Assembly: GCA_023512835.1 (NCBI GenBank)
Contig: CM042092.1
Span: forward strand, 635,984 to 699,983
Direction: 5' to 3'
Length of the DNA stretch: 64,000 nt
Source: Taxillus chinensis
Lineage: Eukaryota; Streptophyta; Magnoliopsida; Santalales; Loranthaceae
The notes under the pieces: generated by a model
Told to the model about the DNA's origin: nothing
Seen by the model: only the letters and a program-made list of their open reading frames with translations
Database searches by the model: none
Made by a program: the position numbers and the translations under genes
In this document: positions 49,001-59,372 of the stretch, piece after piece
Position numbering within the stretch: the stretch's first letter is position 1
Layout: every line of letters starts with the position of its first letter

Positions 49001-51180
49001 GAAATTTGAAAGAATTGGGGTAAAGACTCAAGTACTTTGTTAGGGTCCATGGCATTCGGTATGCAACAAAAGTTTGATAAGTATTGGGGGAAAGCTTGAG
49101 AAGATGAATGTGTTGTTGTACATTGCAACTATTTTTGATCCTAGGTGCAAGATGGAAGCAATTAGGCATGGGTTTGGTTTTATATATGATGATGAAACTT
49201 CAAGAAAGATGTTAAAGCATGTTGAGAATGTGCTTTACAGTTATATAACTTCTATAAGGAAGTGATTAGTCCTTCTTTTAATTTGCATTTAACACAAAAA
49301 AGTGGTGCAAGTGCTGCCGGTTCCACAACCTTCCTTGGATGATTCGGATGATTTCTTTTACTCATTCCTTACACAAAAAACTCGATAAAGATGATGCTAT
49401 AGAGAGTAATGACTTGGATGATTATTTAAATGATCGTCGTGAGAAGTTTTCGGATTAATCTTTTAACATATTAGTTTGGTGGAAGATGAATGGTAATAGG
49501 TACAATACGGTCTCCCAAATGGCAAAAGATGTTTTGGCTATTCAAGTTTCTACTGTTGCCTCGGAGTCCGCATTCTCTATTGGAGGTAGATACTTGATCC
49601 TTTTTAGAAGTTCATTAAGCCCAAAGATGGTTCAAGCATTGATATGTACAAAGAATTAGTTAAGTTCTAAGAAAGAATCGATTACTCTTCACCAATACAT
49701 AGATGATGTGGAAGCACTTGAAGATTCAAAAAAATGCCACAAAAGGTATCATACAATTTGTTATTTATTTTTAAAAGTTTGTATTATTTTCTTTTTTCTT
49801 ATTAATTGATTTTATCTTCTTATGTAGATGATGAATCATGTTTAACCATTGATTCGTGATGGAGCCATTGAGGATGCAAAATTGGGTTGAGATTCTTATT
49901 AGGTAATAGTAATACTCATTTTATGATTTATGTTTTAAAGTTTGTCCACATGTCATCATACAACTACTCCTAGTCTCCCATGAGTTCCATTGCCGGTAAC
50001 CTTATTCAATCTTATTGTTACCCCCTTGTTCCCCTCCTTAATCCCTTTTGAATATGTACATCATATTGCTCCAATTCTCTAAATAAAAATAAAAATAATG
50101 TGTACTCAGAACTTAAGTAGCACGCCCATTTGGACTCTCGCCTCCCCGGATGGAACTTGGAAGCCTACTAGTTTTTAAATAGACATTTAGGTGCATTAAA
50201 TAAAAGTAGAACAACTGTTCCTTCCTAGCACGCTAATTTTCTTCCCCGCATATCAATCCTCATAGAGAGATGTGATTTTGTTCTCCGTAGTACACACCAA
50301 ATAAAAGCGGTCCTTTGTTTGGTCGCTTTGTTTTATTCTCCATAGTACACACGTAACACACCAATTAATATGTGATTTTTCATGCTCTCCCAACCCCCTC
50401 GATTGTGATCTTTTGTCTTAATGCCTTGTATATGAAATTTTGCAGCCTCTAACTTCACCAAATAATTTCATTTTTCTCATGATTAATGGTAATTCACACA
50501 TTTTCTTATGTTAATTGCAGTGGGACTCATTGTGATTAATGTTTTCCCAACTAGTTATTTTGTAAAGATAGTTTTTAGATAGAGATTCAGCTACATATTA
50601 GTATTTGCTCCTATTATTATGCTTTTAGTAAGAAGTTTAACGTGAATTTTGCATCGGCATCATCATTGTGGATGACAAGATTGGCAAGTGCCAAGACACG
50701 CAGCTGGGATGGGCAAGTGAAGAGTGCAGAGCTCAGTAGATGGCGTCGGCTCACCCCTCTTCTTTATTTTTTATTTTTTATTTTAGGACTTATTTATTTT
50801 AATTTGTGTGGACTTATTTATTTAATCTTATTTGCTAAAACAGTTTAGAGAGACTTGATCCGTTATGTTTGTAAACTATTTTCACTTTTGAAAGTATAAA
50901 TTTGGTATGTATTAGTATTAATTTGCACATACTATTATTTTGTTTTACATGATTTTATTATCACAAAAAATTAATGAGTCTAACCGATTCAAACCAATTT
51001 AAATTGATAATTTTTCAAACCTAGTGTTCAAACCGAACCGAACCAAACCGAATCAGGTTCGGTTTGGTTTGGTTTGTCTAAGCACAGATTTGGTTTGGTT
51101 TGATTTTATTCAAACCGAAAAACATCAAATTGGTTTAAAAAATGGTTCAAACCAACCCAAACCGAACCGATTTCACCCTA
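46040..51180 (+). mobile_element. hAT DNA transposon inserted in gypsy LTR
   Basis: The left end TAGGGGTGAAA (46040) and the right end TTTCACCCTA (51180) form an inverted pair. Next to both ends lie dense subterminal GGTTTGG/AACCGAACC repeats (46060-46215 and 50990-51175), typical of hAT elements. A decayed hAT transposase lies inside on the + strand. Flanks are the same CTCGTAGACTCGAAGCC-type LTR repeats on both sides. The 8-bp target duplication is imperfect: the flanks share GCCCA (GCCCAAAT on the left, GCCCACTC on the right). Confidence 0.7.
47785..49680 (+). pseudogene. hAT transposase pseudogene (BED finger, RNase H-like core, hATC domain)
   Basis: Family members excise and reinsert hAT elements. 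The BED zinc finger is at 47795-47935 (DVWSHFKIRDDGRAECNYCG, with CxxC; the HxxxxC part needs a frame change). The N-terminal catalytic region follows: RLPFKHAQDEGFRRYTRYFY, ELKKYGVSLTTDCWTSIQN with the first Asp, VDNASSND with the second, then AHILNLVVCDGLKE, where the preceding Cys pair is lost. RWNSTFLMLETTLKFKKAFE and FYKVTLRISDSLYMTSNLFF come next. The C-terminal dimerisation domain carries VASESAFSIGGR. There are at least six frame changes and several stops, so it cannot make a transposase. The layout matches plant RICESLEEPER-like BED-hAT proteins. Confidence 0.85.
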
Positions 51181-51189
51181 GCCCACTCA

Positions 51190-52220
51190 TCCACGTAGAC
51201 TCGTAGGCTTGCACCTGCAGCCGGACTCGAAGCCTCGTAGTCCTTGCCTCGTAGACTCGAAGCCTCGTAGTCACCTTGCCTCGTAGACTCGAAGCCTCGT
51301 AGTCCGCCTTGCCTCGTAGACTCGGCCCCGTAGTCCAACTCGGCCAAGCCCCACACCCACGGACTCGCACCCGCCTCGTAGCCCTCTGAGACTCGTAGTC
51401 AAAGCCTCACGGTCCCGGCTTGCACCCGGGGCTCGAACTCGAAGCCTCATGGTCAGCCTCGCCTCGAACTCGAAGCCTCGTAGTTAGCCTTGCCTCGTGG
51501 ACTCAAAGCCTCGTAGTCGGCCTTGCCTCATGGACTCGAAGCCTCGTAGTCACCTTGCCTCGAACTCAAAGCCTCGTAGTCAGCCTTGCCTCGAACTCGA
51601 AGCCTCGTAGTCAGCCTTGCCTCGTAGACTCGAAGCCTCGTAGTCGACGTGCCTCGTAGACTCGGAAGCTCCGTAGGTCGACCACTAAGCCCCGTGCAGC
51701 TCGCACTCGTAGCACCTAGCCTCGGCGGCTTGCCTCATAGTCCGGCTCGGCCACGGGAAGCTCGCGACCTGACCCGCGAGACCCAGCCGCGTAGCCTCGT
51801 AGTCGTAGTCCACGAGCTTGCCTCGTAAACCCGGCTTCGACTCTTCAACGCGGCCGACCCTTCAACCCTTCGATGCGGCTATGACCCTTCGAAGCAACTT
51901 CCGCCCATCGACCCGCGAGGCAACTTCCACCTTCGACCTTGAGGCAACTTCCGGCCTTCGACCTACGAGGCAACTTCCAGCCTTCGACCTTCAGCAACTT
52001 TCAGCCTTCGACCTTCGAAGCAACTTCCCAGCCTTCGACCTTCGAAGCAACCTCCAGCCTTCGACCTTCGAAGCAACCTCCCGTTACGACCCTGCGACCT
52101 TCGAGGCAATTGCCGGCTTCGACCCTGCGAGGCACCTCAATCTTCGGCCCGCACCAGCCCTACGACCTTCGACCCCGCGAGGCCACCATGGGACCTTCGA
52201 CTCTGCAGGCTTCGGTTGGA
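51190..52220 (+). repeat. Two adjoining minisatellites inside the gypsy LTR
   Basis: From about 51190 to 51700 the unit is of the form GACTCGAAGCCTCGTAGTC plus a short CCTTGCCTC linker, about 30-33 bp and more than ten degenerate copies. From about 51840 to 52210 a second unit, TTCGACCTTCGAAGCAACTT with CCAGCC, repeats every 25-30 bp. Both are CpG-rich. A stub of the first array lies left of the hAT element at 45957-46035, proving the hAT landed within it. Confidence 0.85.
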
Positions 52221-52490
52221 GACTCTAAAATGGCGCCGTTTCACCCCTTCTTTAAGTGCACAAGGGAAATAAGCGTTGTTTTTCTCTCAAATTCAAGTTA
52301 AACGACTCTAAATCACATTTAAATGCTTTGGGACTCTCGGAAATGTGTTAATTAATGCCTAGGAACTCGTTTTTCACCTCATAAATGCACGTGTCGGTCT
52401 TGAAACTTGGATTGATGCCTGGGAACTCCAAAAGTCACATCATTTGACTCACCAAGTTCCCATGTGGGCGGCTTTTCCCTCCTCGGACTC

Positions 52491-52500
52491 TATAAAAGGG
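52491..52500 (+). promoter_or_regulatory. TATA box of the gypsy LTR
   Basis: TATAAAAGGG in the LTR, downstream of the minisatellites, is the likely U3 promoter of the plus-strand gypsy element. It is followed by GGAGGCACCACC and a G-rich leader. Confidence 0.6.
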
Positions 52501-53300
52501 AGGCACCACCCTTTCCAAAGGGGAGACCGATATTTTTTGGAGACTAACAACATAGAGGCTTTGGAGGGTCGGGACCGAAGAAGACGTCCTCCACCACCTT
52601 GCTTGGATTTTATCTCCACGTCCATCAAGCAAAGTAAAGAAGAGTGAAGCTAGCAGGAACATCAAGCTTGATTTCCAGGTTTTATTCCCCTCTTATCTTA
52701 CATTCATCATCATCCCTACACTAAAATCTCACATTTTTATTCAAAAATACAACAAAATGTTTTCAAAGGCCCGGTGGCCGTGGGATTGAGCCTTTAGTGC
52801 TCATATCCTCGCCACTTGGCCAACATTGAGTCCTGGGAGTGAATCCGAGCTTCAAAGTATGCTCTTCACGACATCGACTCTACTATTTCGTTTTAACATA
52901 AAAACCCAAATTCTTTTTAAACAAACTCAGGCCCTTAGAAGCTGCGAGACCAAGTCTTATTGGTTATGTCTCCGTCATCCGGCCAACATCAACCGTAGTA
53001 ATGAATCCGAGCTCCATGTCGTGCTCTTCATGCTACGGGCTTTCTTTCGTTTTCCAAGATAAAACAAAAAGAATAACATTTTTCTTCTAAATAAAACCAT
53101 CACAGTTTTTACAATGAAATAAAAGAAAAAAAGGAAATTAAAATAAGCAAGCACCCATAAACAAAGACTAGGTACCAATTTTGGGCGTTGTGGGGGTGAA
53201 GAGCTTTTCTTCCTTCCCCACACGTAACCGACTCCCGAACCTATTCTCTTGGAAACCGTAGAGCCCTCCTAGGTGGCCAAACACACCGTTATTTTTGTTT

Positions 53301-53460
53301 GGTGGCGACTGTTTCTTCTATCTCTTTTTGGATTTGTGTGAGCTATGGCAATGATGGCTCAATGACCAAATCTCCATCCAAAGGAGTAATCTCAAGCCAG
53401 TCACGAGCCCAGACGACACCGGGTGATGACATGGTTGCAACTCCGCTGGGGACTTTGAGA
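53301..53460 (+). other. Primer binding region of the plus-strand gypsy element, apparently split
   Basis: TTTGGTGGCGACT at 53298-53310 looks like the start of the plant gypsy primer site GGTGGCGACTCCGCTGGGGA. Its second half, CTCCGCTGGGGACT, occurs only at 53441-53454. About 130 bp separates the halves. Confidence 0.4.
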
Positions 53461-53470
53461 GAGTCTAGCC

Positions 53471-54600
53471 ATGGTCTTTTGTTTTTGGAATGCTTGCTTG
53501 TTTATTTCCCTTCGGGACCCGAGACGAAGGTGCTTCACCTTTAATGACATCGACCTGGTGCCAACTTTGGAGGAGTATCGAAGAATCCTCCGCATCCCCT
53601 TTGAAGAGGGCGACTTTGTTTTCCAACCCAACCCACAGAAATCTTGCAGACGGGGTTTAGCACATTTCATGGGTTTCAAATGCTTGGTCAAGGGGAAAAA
53701 GATCATCGACCCCGTGATCACAGTAGACGGCAAAGAAATCATTCCATGGGAGTTTGTCAGAGGCCAACTGAAAGGTGCAAGCGAGGATAAGGCCCATTTT
53801 CTCATCACCCTTGCTATTTATGGGCTGGTGGTCTTTCCACGGGTGACCGGTTACATTGACGGGACCGTTTTGAGCTAGTGGCACAAGTAACCGGTGGCGC
53901 TGACCCTATTCCGGCCATACTCGCGAAACCATCGGATCTCTATCATTTATCCGGACTACGGGAGGTGGTCGCTTCATGGGGTGCCTCCCTCTCTTGTGCA
54001 CATGGCTCAAAAGCCATCTCCACTGTGTTACCCCACGATTCAAGGCTGTTTACTCATGGCCCCCTACCGTCATACTAGACATTCTAAGAAGTTCGTGGCT
54101 CTTACCCAATAATCTCAATCAATGGAGAAGGTCAGCTGAATCGCCTGAGTGAAACAAATGTTGTCCGGATGGCACCTTGGATGCCAAGAGAATATATGAC
54201 TTATAGCCTAGGAGGTACAACTGGGTCCCGCTCCTTAGACCATGGGGCGGGACTGCCTATGCCCCTCTTCAAGTGGCAAGACAGTGGGAAATAACCAAAT
54301 TGTCCCGCTTCTCTACGGAATGGAAAGATATGATATTAACCATGGCACGGAAAGGGCGAGTCGAGAGCCGATCGGATGTTCAACGCCGCGTTACAACCTA
54401 GGAAGATCGGTTTCCTTTCTTATTACCCCGACATTGTTCCATCCTATGTGTTTTGGCAGGAGAAACTAGAGGCGGAGCACCTCCTGTAGCAACAAGATCT
54501 TGTCAGTACTCTTCCGACCATGGAGAGGAAAGGAAAGCCTAGTAATACATCAAGCTCATCAAGGAAATGAGGACATTAAGCAGGGTCACCCCTCTGAAGG
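53471..54600 (+). pseudogene. DUF7745-like ORF of gypsy element, copy 1
   Basis: An open frame to 53878 contains DPRRRCFTFNDIDLVPTLEE, RRGLAHFMGFKCLVKGKK and ASEDKAHFLITLAIYGLVVF. After frame changes it continues GGADPIPAILA and, further on, WVPLLRPWGGTAYAPL near 54206-54260. The style matches the plant domain DUF7745 found in or near Tat-like retrotransposons; its role is unknown to me. The reading ends in stops near 54600, followed by AT-rich text with AATAAAATTTG. A second, diverged copy follows about 1.55 kb downstream. Confidence 0.6.
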
Positions 54601-54789
54601 AACCCAAAGCTTGTCTTGATCACATAGTTGCATTTATATTTGAATAATTCGTTCATGTACGATTTTGTCCTATTTACATCAATAAAATTTGTTCTTGTCT
54701 GCTTTCCCATCTCATATGCATAAGCCTTAACATTCATTATAGGAAGCATGGCAAGCTTTGATCATTTCCTAGCTAACTGCGAAGACAAG

Positions 54790-56160
54790 GAAGACATGAC
54801 AGAGGTCGCACATGCAGCTTAACAATTCAACATCACTTTGGAGACTTTTTAGGAGAAAGTGCCGAGCAAACCATACCTGGCCCCTAAAGTCCGGGATGCG
54901 TGTCCAAACGGCCCACCGGGAGGAACTTGACAATATATGGACACAATGGCCTTTCCACATACAGGCTGCCTACATTAAAGAATACGGGGACTTGTTACAT
55001 CTAACGCGAGTACCTGTCGACGAGCCTTATGATTAAGGCGGCAAGATATTTCTGGGATCCAAGGCGGAGGTGCTTCGCTTTCAACGAACAGGATTTGACT
55101 CCTACTGTGGAGGAGTATCAAGCCCTTTTGGGATGACCAATCAACGGAGGCTCGGAAGTCTTTCTACCAACCATACAAGTTTCTTGCCTACGGCTTATCA
55201 CGCTTTTTGGGAATGACGAGAAGATGAGGTAGCCCAGATCGTGCACCGCAGGGGTGGGCTCGAGGTCATCCCATGGCCCGTGATCCGAGACAAAATATCT
55301 CGAGCATCGGGCATGGAACTCTACTCTTTATTCACACTAGCCATGTATGGATTAATTGTATTTCCTAAATTCTTGGGGTACATTGACGGAGTTGTATGCG
55401 AACTTGTGATACAAACATTAGGAGGGGCCGATCCCGGTTCTGCAATCCTTGCCTGAGACAGTTAGATCACTATCACACGTACGGATCTCGGGACAAGGTC
55501 GTTTCAAAGGATGTCTTCCACTCCTCTGCGCGTGGTTGAAAAGTCACTTCCCATGCAAGGACGCCCAACTCGAAGAGGTGGCGGTATTTCCACATAGCGC
55601 ATTACCTGAATTCATTCTAAAAGAATGGGAATTACCTGAAACAAGAGGATTGGATCAATGAGCCGCAAACCTTAACTCGATGATCAAGTTGTATGGAATG
55701 CTTCATGGATGCCCAAAGTCGACATAGTTTGCGGTTGTGGACCATATAATTGGGTCCCATTACTCGGTCCATGGGGAGCTACCGCGTACGCCCCTCTCCG
55801 GACGGGAAGACAACTCGGGGGTTATCGATCATTCCTGTGCTACATGAAATGGAAACCTTTGACTTCACATACATTGGTCTAGAAGCTCAAGCAAGGCTTT
55901 CCTGGGGGTATCTAGCCTGGCAAACACCTCGGAAAGTCAGCGAGAGTTCTTACTACCATGAAGTTCATCCTTCATTCCCTCCATGGCGGCAGCAAAGACA
56001 TTGCTTATGCGGAAGCCCACCAAGATCCAAGACTCTGCTCCTTCAAAAGGAAAATGAACTTAAGAACTTGCAAACAAAATTCAAGAGCAGGAAGTGATCA
56101 TCGGAAAGCTTGGCGAAAGGATCCACCAATTGGAAGAGTGGTCCGGAATCGGAAATTAGC
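54790..56160 (+). pseudogene. DUF7745-like ORF of gypsy element, copy 2
   Basis: This copy has an extra upstream part (RAYKVxDIWTQWPFHIQAAY-like text, seen as NIWTQWPFHIQAAYIKEYGD at about 54930-54990). It then has DPRRRCFAFNEQDLTPTVEE (55058 on), the direct counterpart of DPRRRCFTFNDIDLVPTLEE in copy 1. It continues through ASGMELYSLFTLAMYGLIVF and GRFKGCLPLLCAWLKSHFPC to a Lys-rich coiled-coil-like end near 56160. Several stops and shifts make it non-functional. Divergence between the two copies is high at the amino-acid level, so the duplication is not recent. Confidence 0.6.
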
Positions 56161-56453
56161 TTGAGATGATCAAGGCTTGTTCCAATTCATCTAGTAGCGT
56201 ATGCATTAAGGCTATCCTTGTTGTACCCCGCCTTCTTTCTATTGATAATGTACTCGGTTCCAAATTAATAAAGTGTTTTTCCGTTTCCATCATTGGCCAT
56301 TCATTACATGCACTCATTATATACACTCTTGCATTCATGACAAAGGCAAAAATTCAAAAGAAGAGAAAAGCTTAACGGATCAACATTTCCAGATCAAACA
56401 AGATTGGACATTCCTATAATTTGAGATCAACCTGTAATCAAGCACCTAAAGCT

Positions 56454-57930
56454 ATGTCGGACCAAGGCTTGGGAGACCATACGGAGGACCGACTTTCGGG
56501 GCTCGAACAAGCTCAGCGGGAGATGGGGAGTAGTCTCCCCGAGGTTCAATTCTAGTTAAAAACCATGATGGACCTACTTGACCAAAGTGACAACTCGCAA
56601 GGGAATCAGCCCCAGCGGGAGGGGGTGGCTAATTAGGGACAAACGCAGACCCACCACAAGAGTTTGTACAAGTTCAAGCAGATTCCCAGGACCTACTTAG
56701 TTCCAGGAAGTTCTCGTCAAGTTCGATTACGCCACCAAATGTAGGAACACCAATCTCGAAAAACCCCATGGGAGCAAAGAGACTTACCTGTCCCCAAGGA
56801 AACCAACCAACAACTAAGTCGGAAGCAAATATAAGCAAGGTTAAAGGTCATTGAAGGGCAGAAAGTTATGGGACAACTAATGCCTATGATTTATGCTTGG
56901 TACCTGGAGTAGTGCTACCTCCAAAATTCAAAATGCCGGATTTCGAAAAATTCAATGGTACCCAATGCCCAAAGACCCATTTGACGATGTATTGTCGCAA
57001 GTTGGCCGCACATACCAACAATGACAAACTACTAATACACTACTTCCAAGAAAGCTTAACTGGCGGACCATTATGATGGTACATTCAGTTAGAAGGCAGT
57101 CGTATCCGTACTTGGAATGACTTGGCCACAGCCTTCTTAGCGCAATACAAACATGTGACAGAACTAGCACTAGACAGATTGGTGTTGCAGTCATTCGAGA
57201 AAGCTGACAAAGAAAGTTTCAAGACCTACGCTCGAAGATGGAGAGAAGCAACTATGGACGTTCAACCCCCACTAATCGAACGATAGCTCACCACCCTTTT
57301 CATCGGACACTAAGGGCTGTTTACTATGAAAAACTGGTTAGGAATGTATCAAACAGCTTCGCCGACTTAGTTGCCTCAGGAGAGAGAATTGAGGGCGGCA
57401 TCAGAGAAGGCAGGCTTGGTGGGAATAAAACCGAGACTCCTAGAAGGCCCACGCCACCCAATCACAAGAAAGAAGAAGAAACACAAGCAGTCTGGCAACC
57501 TAAGCTCGACTTCACCTCCTCTGGGGCACAATCGGCGGATATTACGGCGGGCAGCCCATGGCATCTTATGTGACATCAGCCCCGCCACCACAATTCCAGC
57601 AGTATCATCCACAAGGAGGAAGCCTGTACATGCCTCAGCCAAGCCAACCTCAGCTAGCCCAGCCTCAACCCGAGCAATCGAAGCAGCCCCGGCAGAATCA
57701 GACTTTTAGAAAGACTAGGCAACAAAAGTTTGATCCAATTCCTGTCACATACACAGAAGGCTATACACGATTGTTAGCAGCGGGACTCGCTAGTCCAATA
57801 CCCCTAAAGGAACGAACTCCTCCATATCCCGATTGGTACAAAGCTGATGCCCATTGTGCATACCATGGAGGCGCAAGTGGGCATGACACCGAGAATTATT
57901 TTGCTCGGAAAAGAAGGTCCAACACCTAAG
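56454..57930 (+). pseudogene. Ty3/gypsy gag pseudogene
   Basis: A start MSDQGLGDHTEDRLSGLEQA at 56454 leads, after several stops, to the Retrotrans_gag core: LPPKFKMPDFEKFNGTQCPK, then TMYCRKLAAHTNNDKLLIHY, then TWNDLATAFLAQYKHVTELA and SFEKADKESFKTYARRWREA. A Pro/Gln-rich linker (57600-57720) follows, then FDPIPVTYTEGYTRLLAAGL and the His/Cys motif CAYHGGASGHDTENY. This is the capsid and nucleocapsid part of the plus-strand gypsy element. Stops near 56553 and 57075 and at least two frame changes disable it. Confidence 0.85.
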
Positions 57931-58068
57931 AGATGTTGGATGGCTAGACTTCTCCAAGATGACCAATGCTCCTAATGTGGGCACCAACCCTCTGCCGAAC
58001 ACTCGGGCAATATCGCTAATATAACGACTGGACTTGGAAATCCTCCTAGAAAGGTTTCTAAGATCAAG

Positions 58069-59372
58069 ATGAGCGAGTACCAGCTATTCTGTATCTTACA
58101 TGAGAACGGGTTCTTGGTGACCAAAGGGGTAACTGAAGCCACGAGAGGCACAGACTCAGAGAAATGTTGTGTTTACCATGGATCAGCTTATAGACATGAC
58201 ATTGAGGAATGTGAGGAATTCCATGAAGCTGTGCAAGCCCTCATTAACTCCCGAAGGCTAGAAATCACATACGAGTCAGAAGAATTTGCGACTGTATGAC
58301 TTCGACGGAGCGCACAAAGGCATTGGGGGCGCCCAAGCCTTTAATTATCGAATATGAGGAAAAACCAAAGATCGCCACCTTGGCGCAAGGGGTCCGATCT
58401 CTTGTCATCCAAACTCCCGCTCCATTCCCTTACAAAAATGATAAAGCGAGTGCCCTGGAAATACCACTGCGAATCGGTCATTAGAGGAAGCCCCACAGCC
58501 GAGAAGAAAACAAGAAGCGGTCGTGTCTATGGATCGGAAGAAGGTGTTGAGGTCAACACAAGCAAAGGAGGAGAGCATGACCTACGCCCCGCGCCTGCAC
58601 CAGGTAGTAAGAACACCCCTGTTATTGGCGGGGATCCCACCAAATTCCTTAAGTTAATCAGCCGGAGCGAATACAACATTGTGGACCAACTCGATCGGCA
58701 GCCGGCTCGTATCTCTTTGTTGTCTTTACTCATGGATTCAACTCTTCATAGAGAAGCCCTCATGAAGGTTTTGAGCAAGGCCTACGTTCCTCCGACTATA
58801 TCCTTGGAAAATTTGAATAATCTCGTTAACAATATCGTGGTAGATAACTTCCTTAGTTTTGGCGAAGATGAGTTACCATCAGTAGGCATTGGACACGTCA
58901 AAGCCTTGCACATATCTGTCAAATGTAAGGATCACATTATCTCCCGTGTACTGATCGACAACGGGTCATCCTTAAACATCATGCCAACTCAAATCCTGAA
59001 GCAACTGCCAATAGACTCCTCTCTCGTGCGTCCCACTAATATGGTTGTAAGAGCCTTTGATGGAGAAAAGCGAGAAGTAGTGGGTACACTAGATATCCCT
59101 TTGCAAATTGGTCCAAGTGAGTTTATGGTGGAGTTTCAAGTGATGGACATCGCTCCATACTACAATTGTTTGCTTGGAAGACCATGGATCCACTCGGCGG
59201 GGGCGGTGCCATCGACACTACATCAAAAGGTCAAGTTTGTGGTAAATGGCCAACTCATCTGTGTGTACGGAGAGGCAGAGATTCTGGTCACCAAGCCTAT
59301 ATCTGTTCCTTACATTGAAAGTAATGAGGACATACCAGAATGCTCTTACCGATCGTTCGAAGTGGTTAATGC
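58069..59372 (+). pseudogene. Gag-Pol protease segment of gypsy element, truncated by nested LTR
   Basis: The segment starts with a second Cys/His motif (CCVYHGSAYRHDIEECEEF, about 58163-58220). After one frame change near 58300-58480 it enters a long open frame containing FLKLISRSEYNIVDQLDRQP, then the retroviral-type aspartic protease. The active-site loop is VLIDNGSSLNIMP (Asp-Asn-Gly), the flap-side text is FDGEKREVVGTLDIPLQIGP, and the second conserved segment is NCLLGRPWIHSAGAVPSTLH. The reading frame runs on past 59372 only because the inserted LTR happens to be open. The true element sequence ends at 59372, before the reverse transcriptase. Confidence 0.85.

Larger units (their letters stand above)
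45652..59372 (+). mobile_element. Large Ty3/gypsy element (Tat-like), 5' LTR to protease, cut by another element
   Basis: The order is LTR (TGTTGGACCCC at 45652, interrupted by a hAT element, TATA at 52491, end near 53283), a GGCGACT-type primer binding region, two DUF7745-like ORFs, gag, and an aspartic protease. An extra ORF before gag and the primer-site wording suggest the Tat group of plant Ty3/gypsy elements. The element stops at 59373, where the LTR of a minus-strand gypsy element begins inside its protease frame. Its reverse transcriptase, integrase and second LTR are not in the window. Many stops and frameshifts show it is dead. Confidence 0.7.

Noticed and set aside
51147..52301. 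Repetitive frames such as LRPSTFEATS and SLRGKDYEASS
   Set aside because: Translations of LTR minisatellites in several frames, not protein genes.
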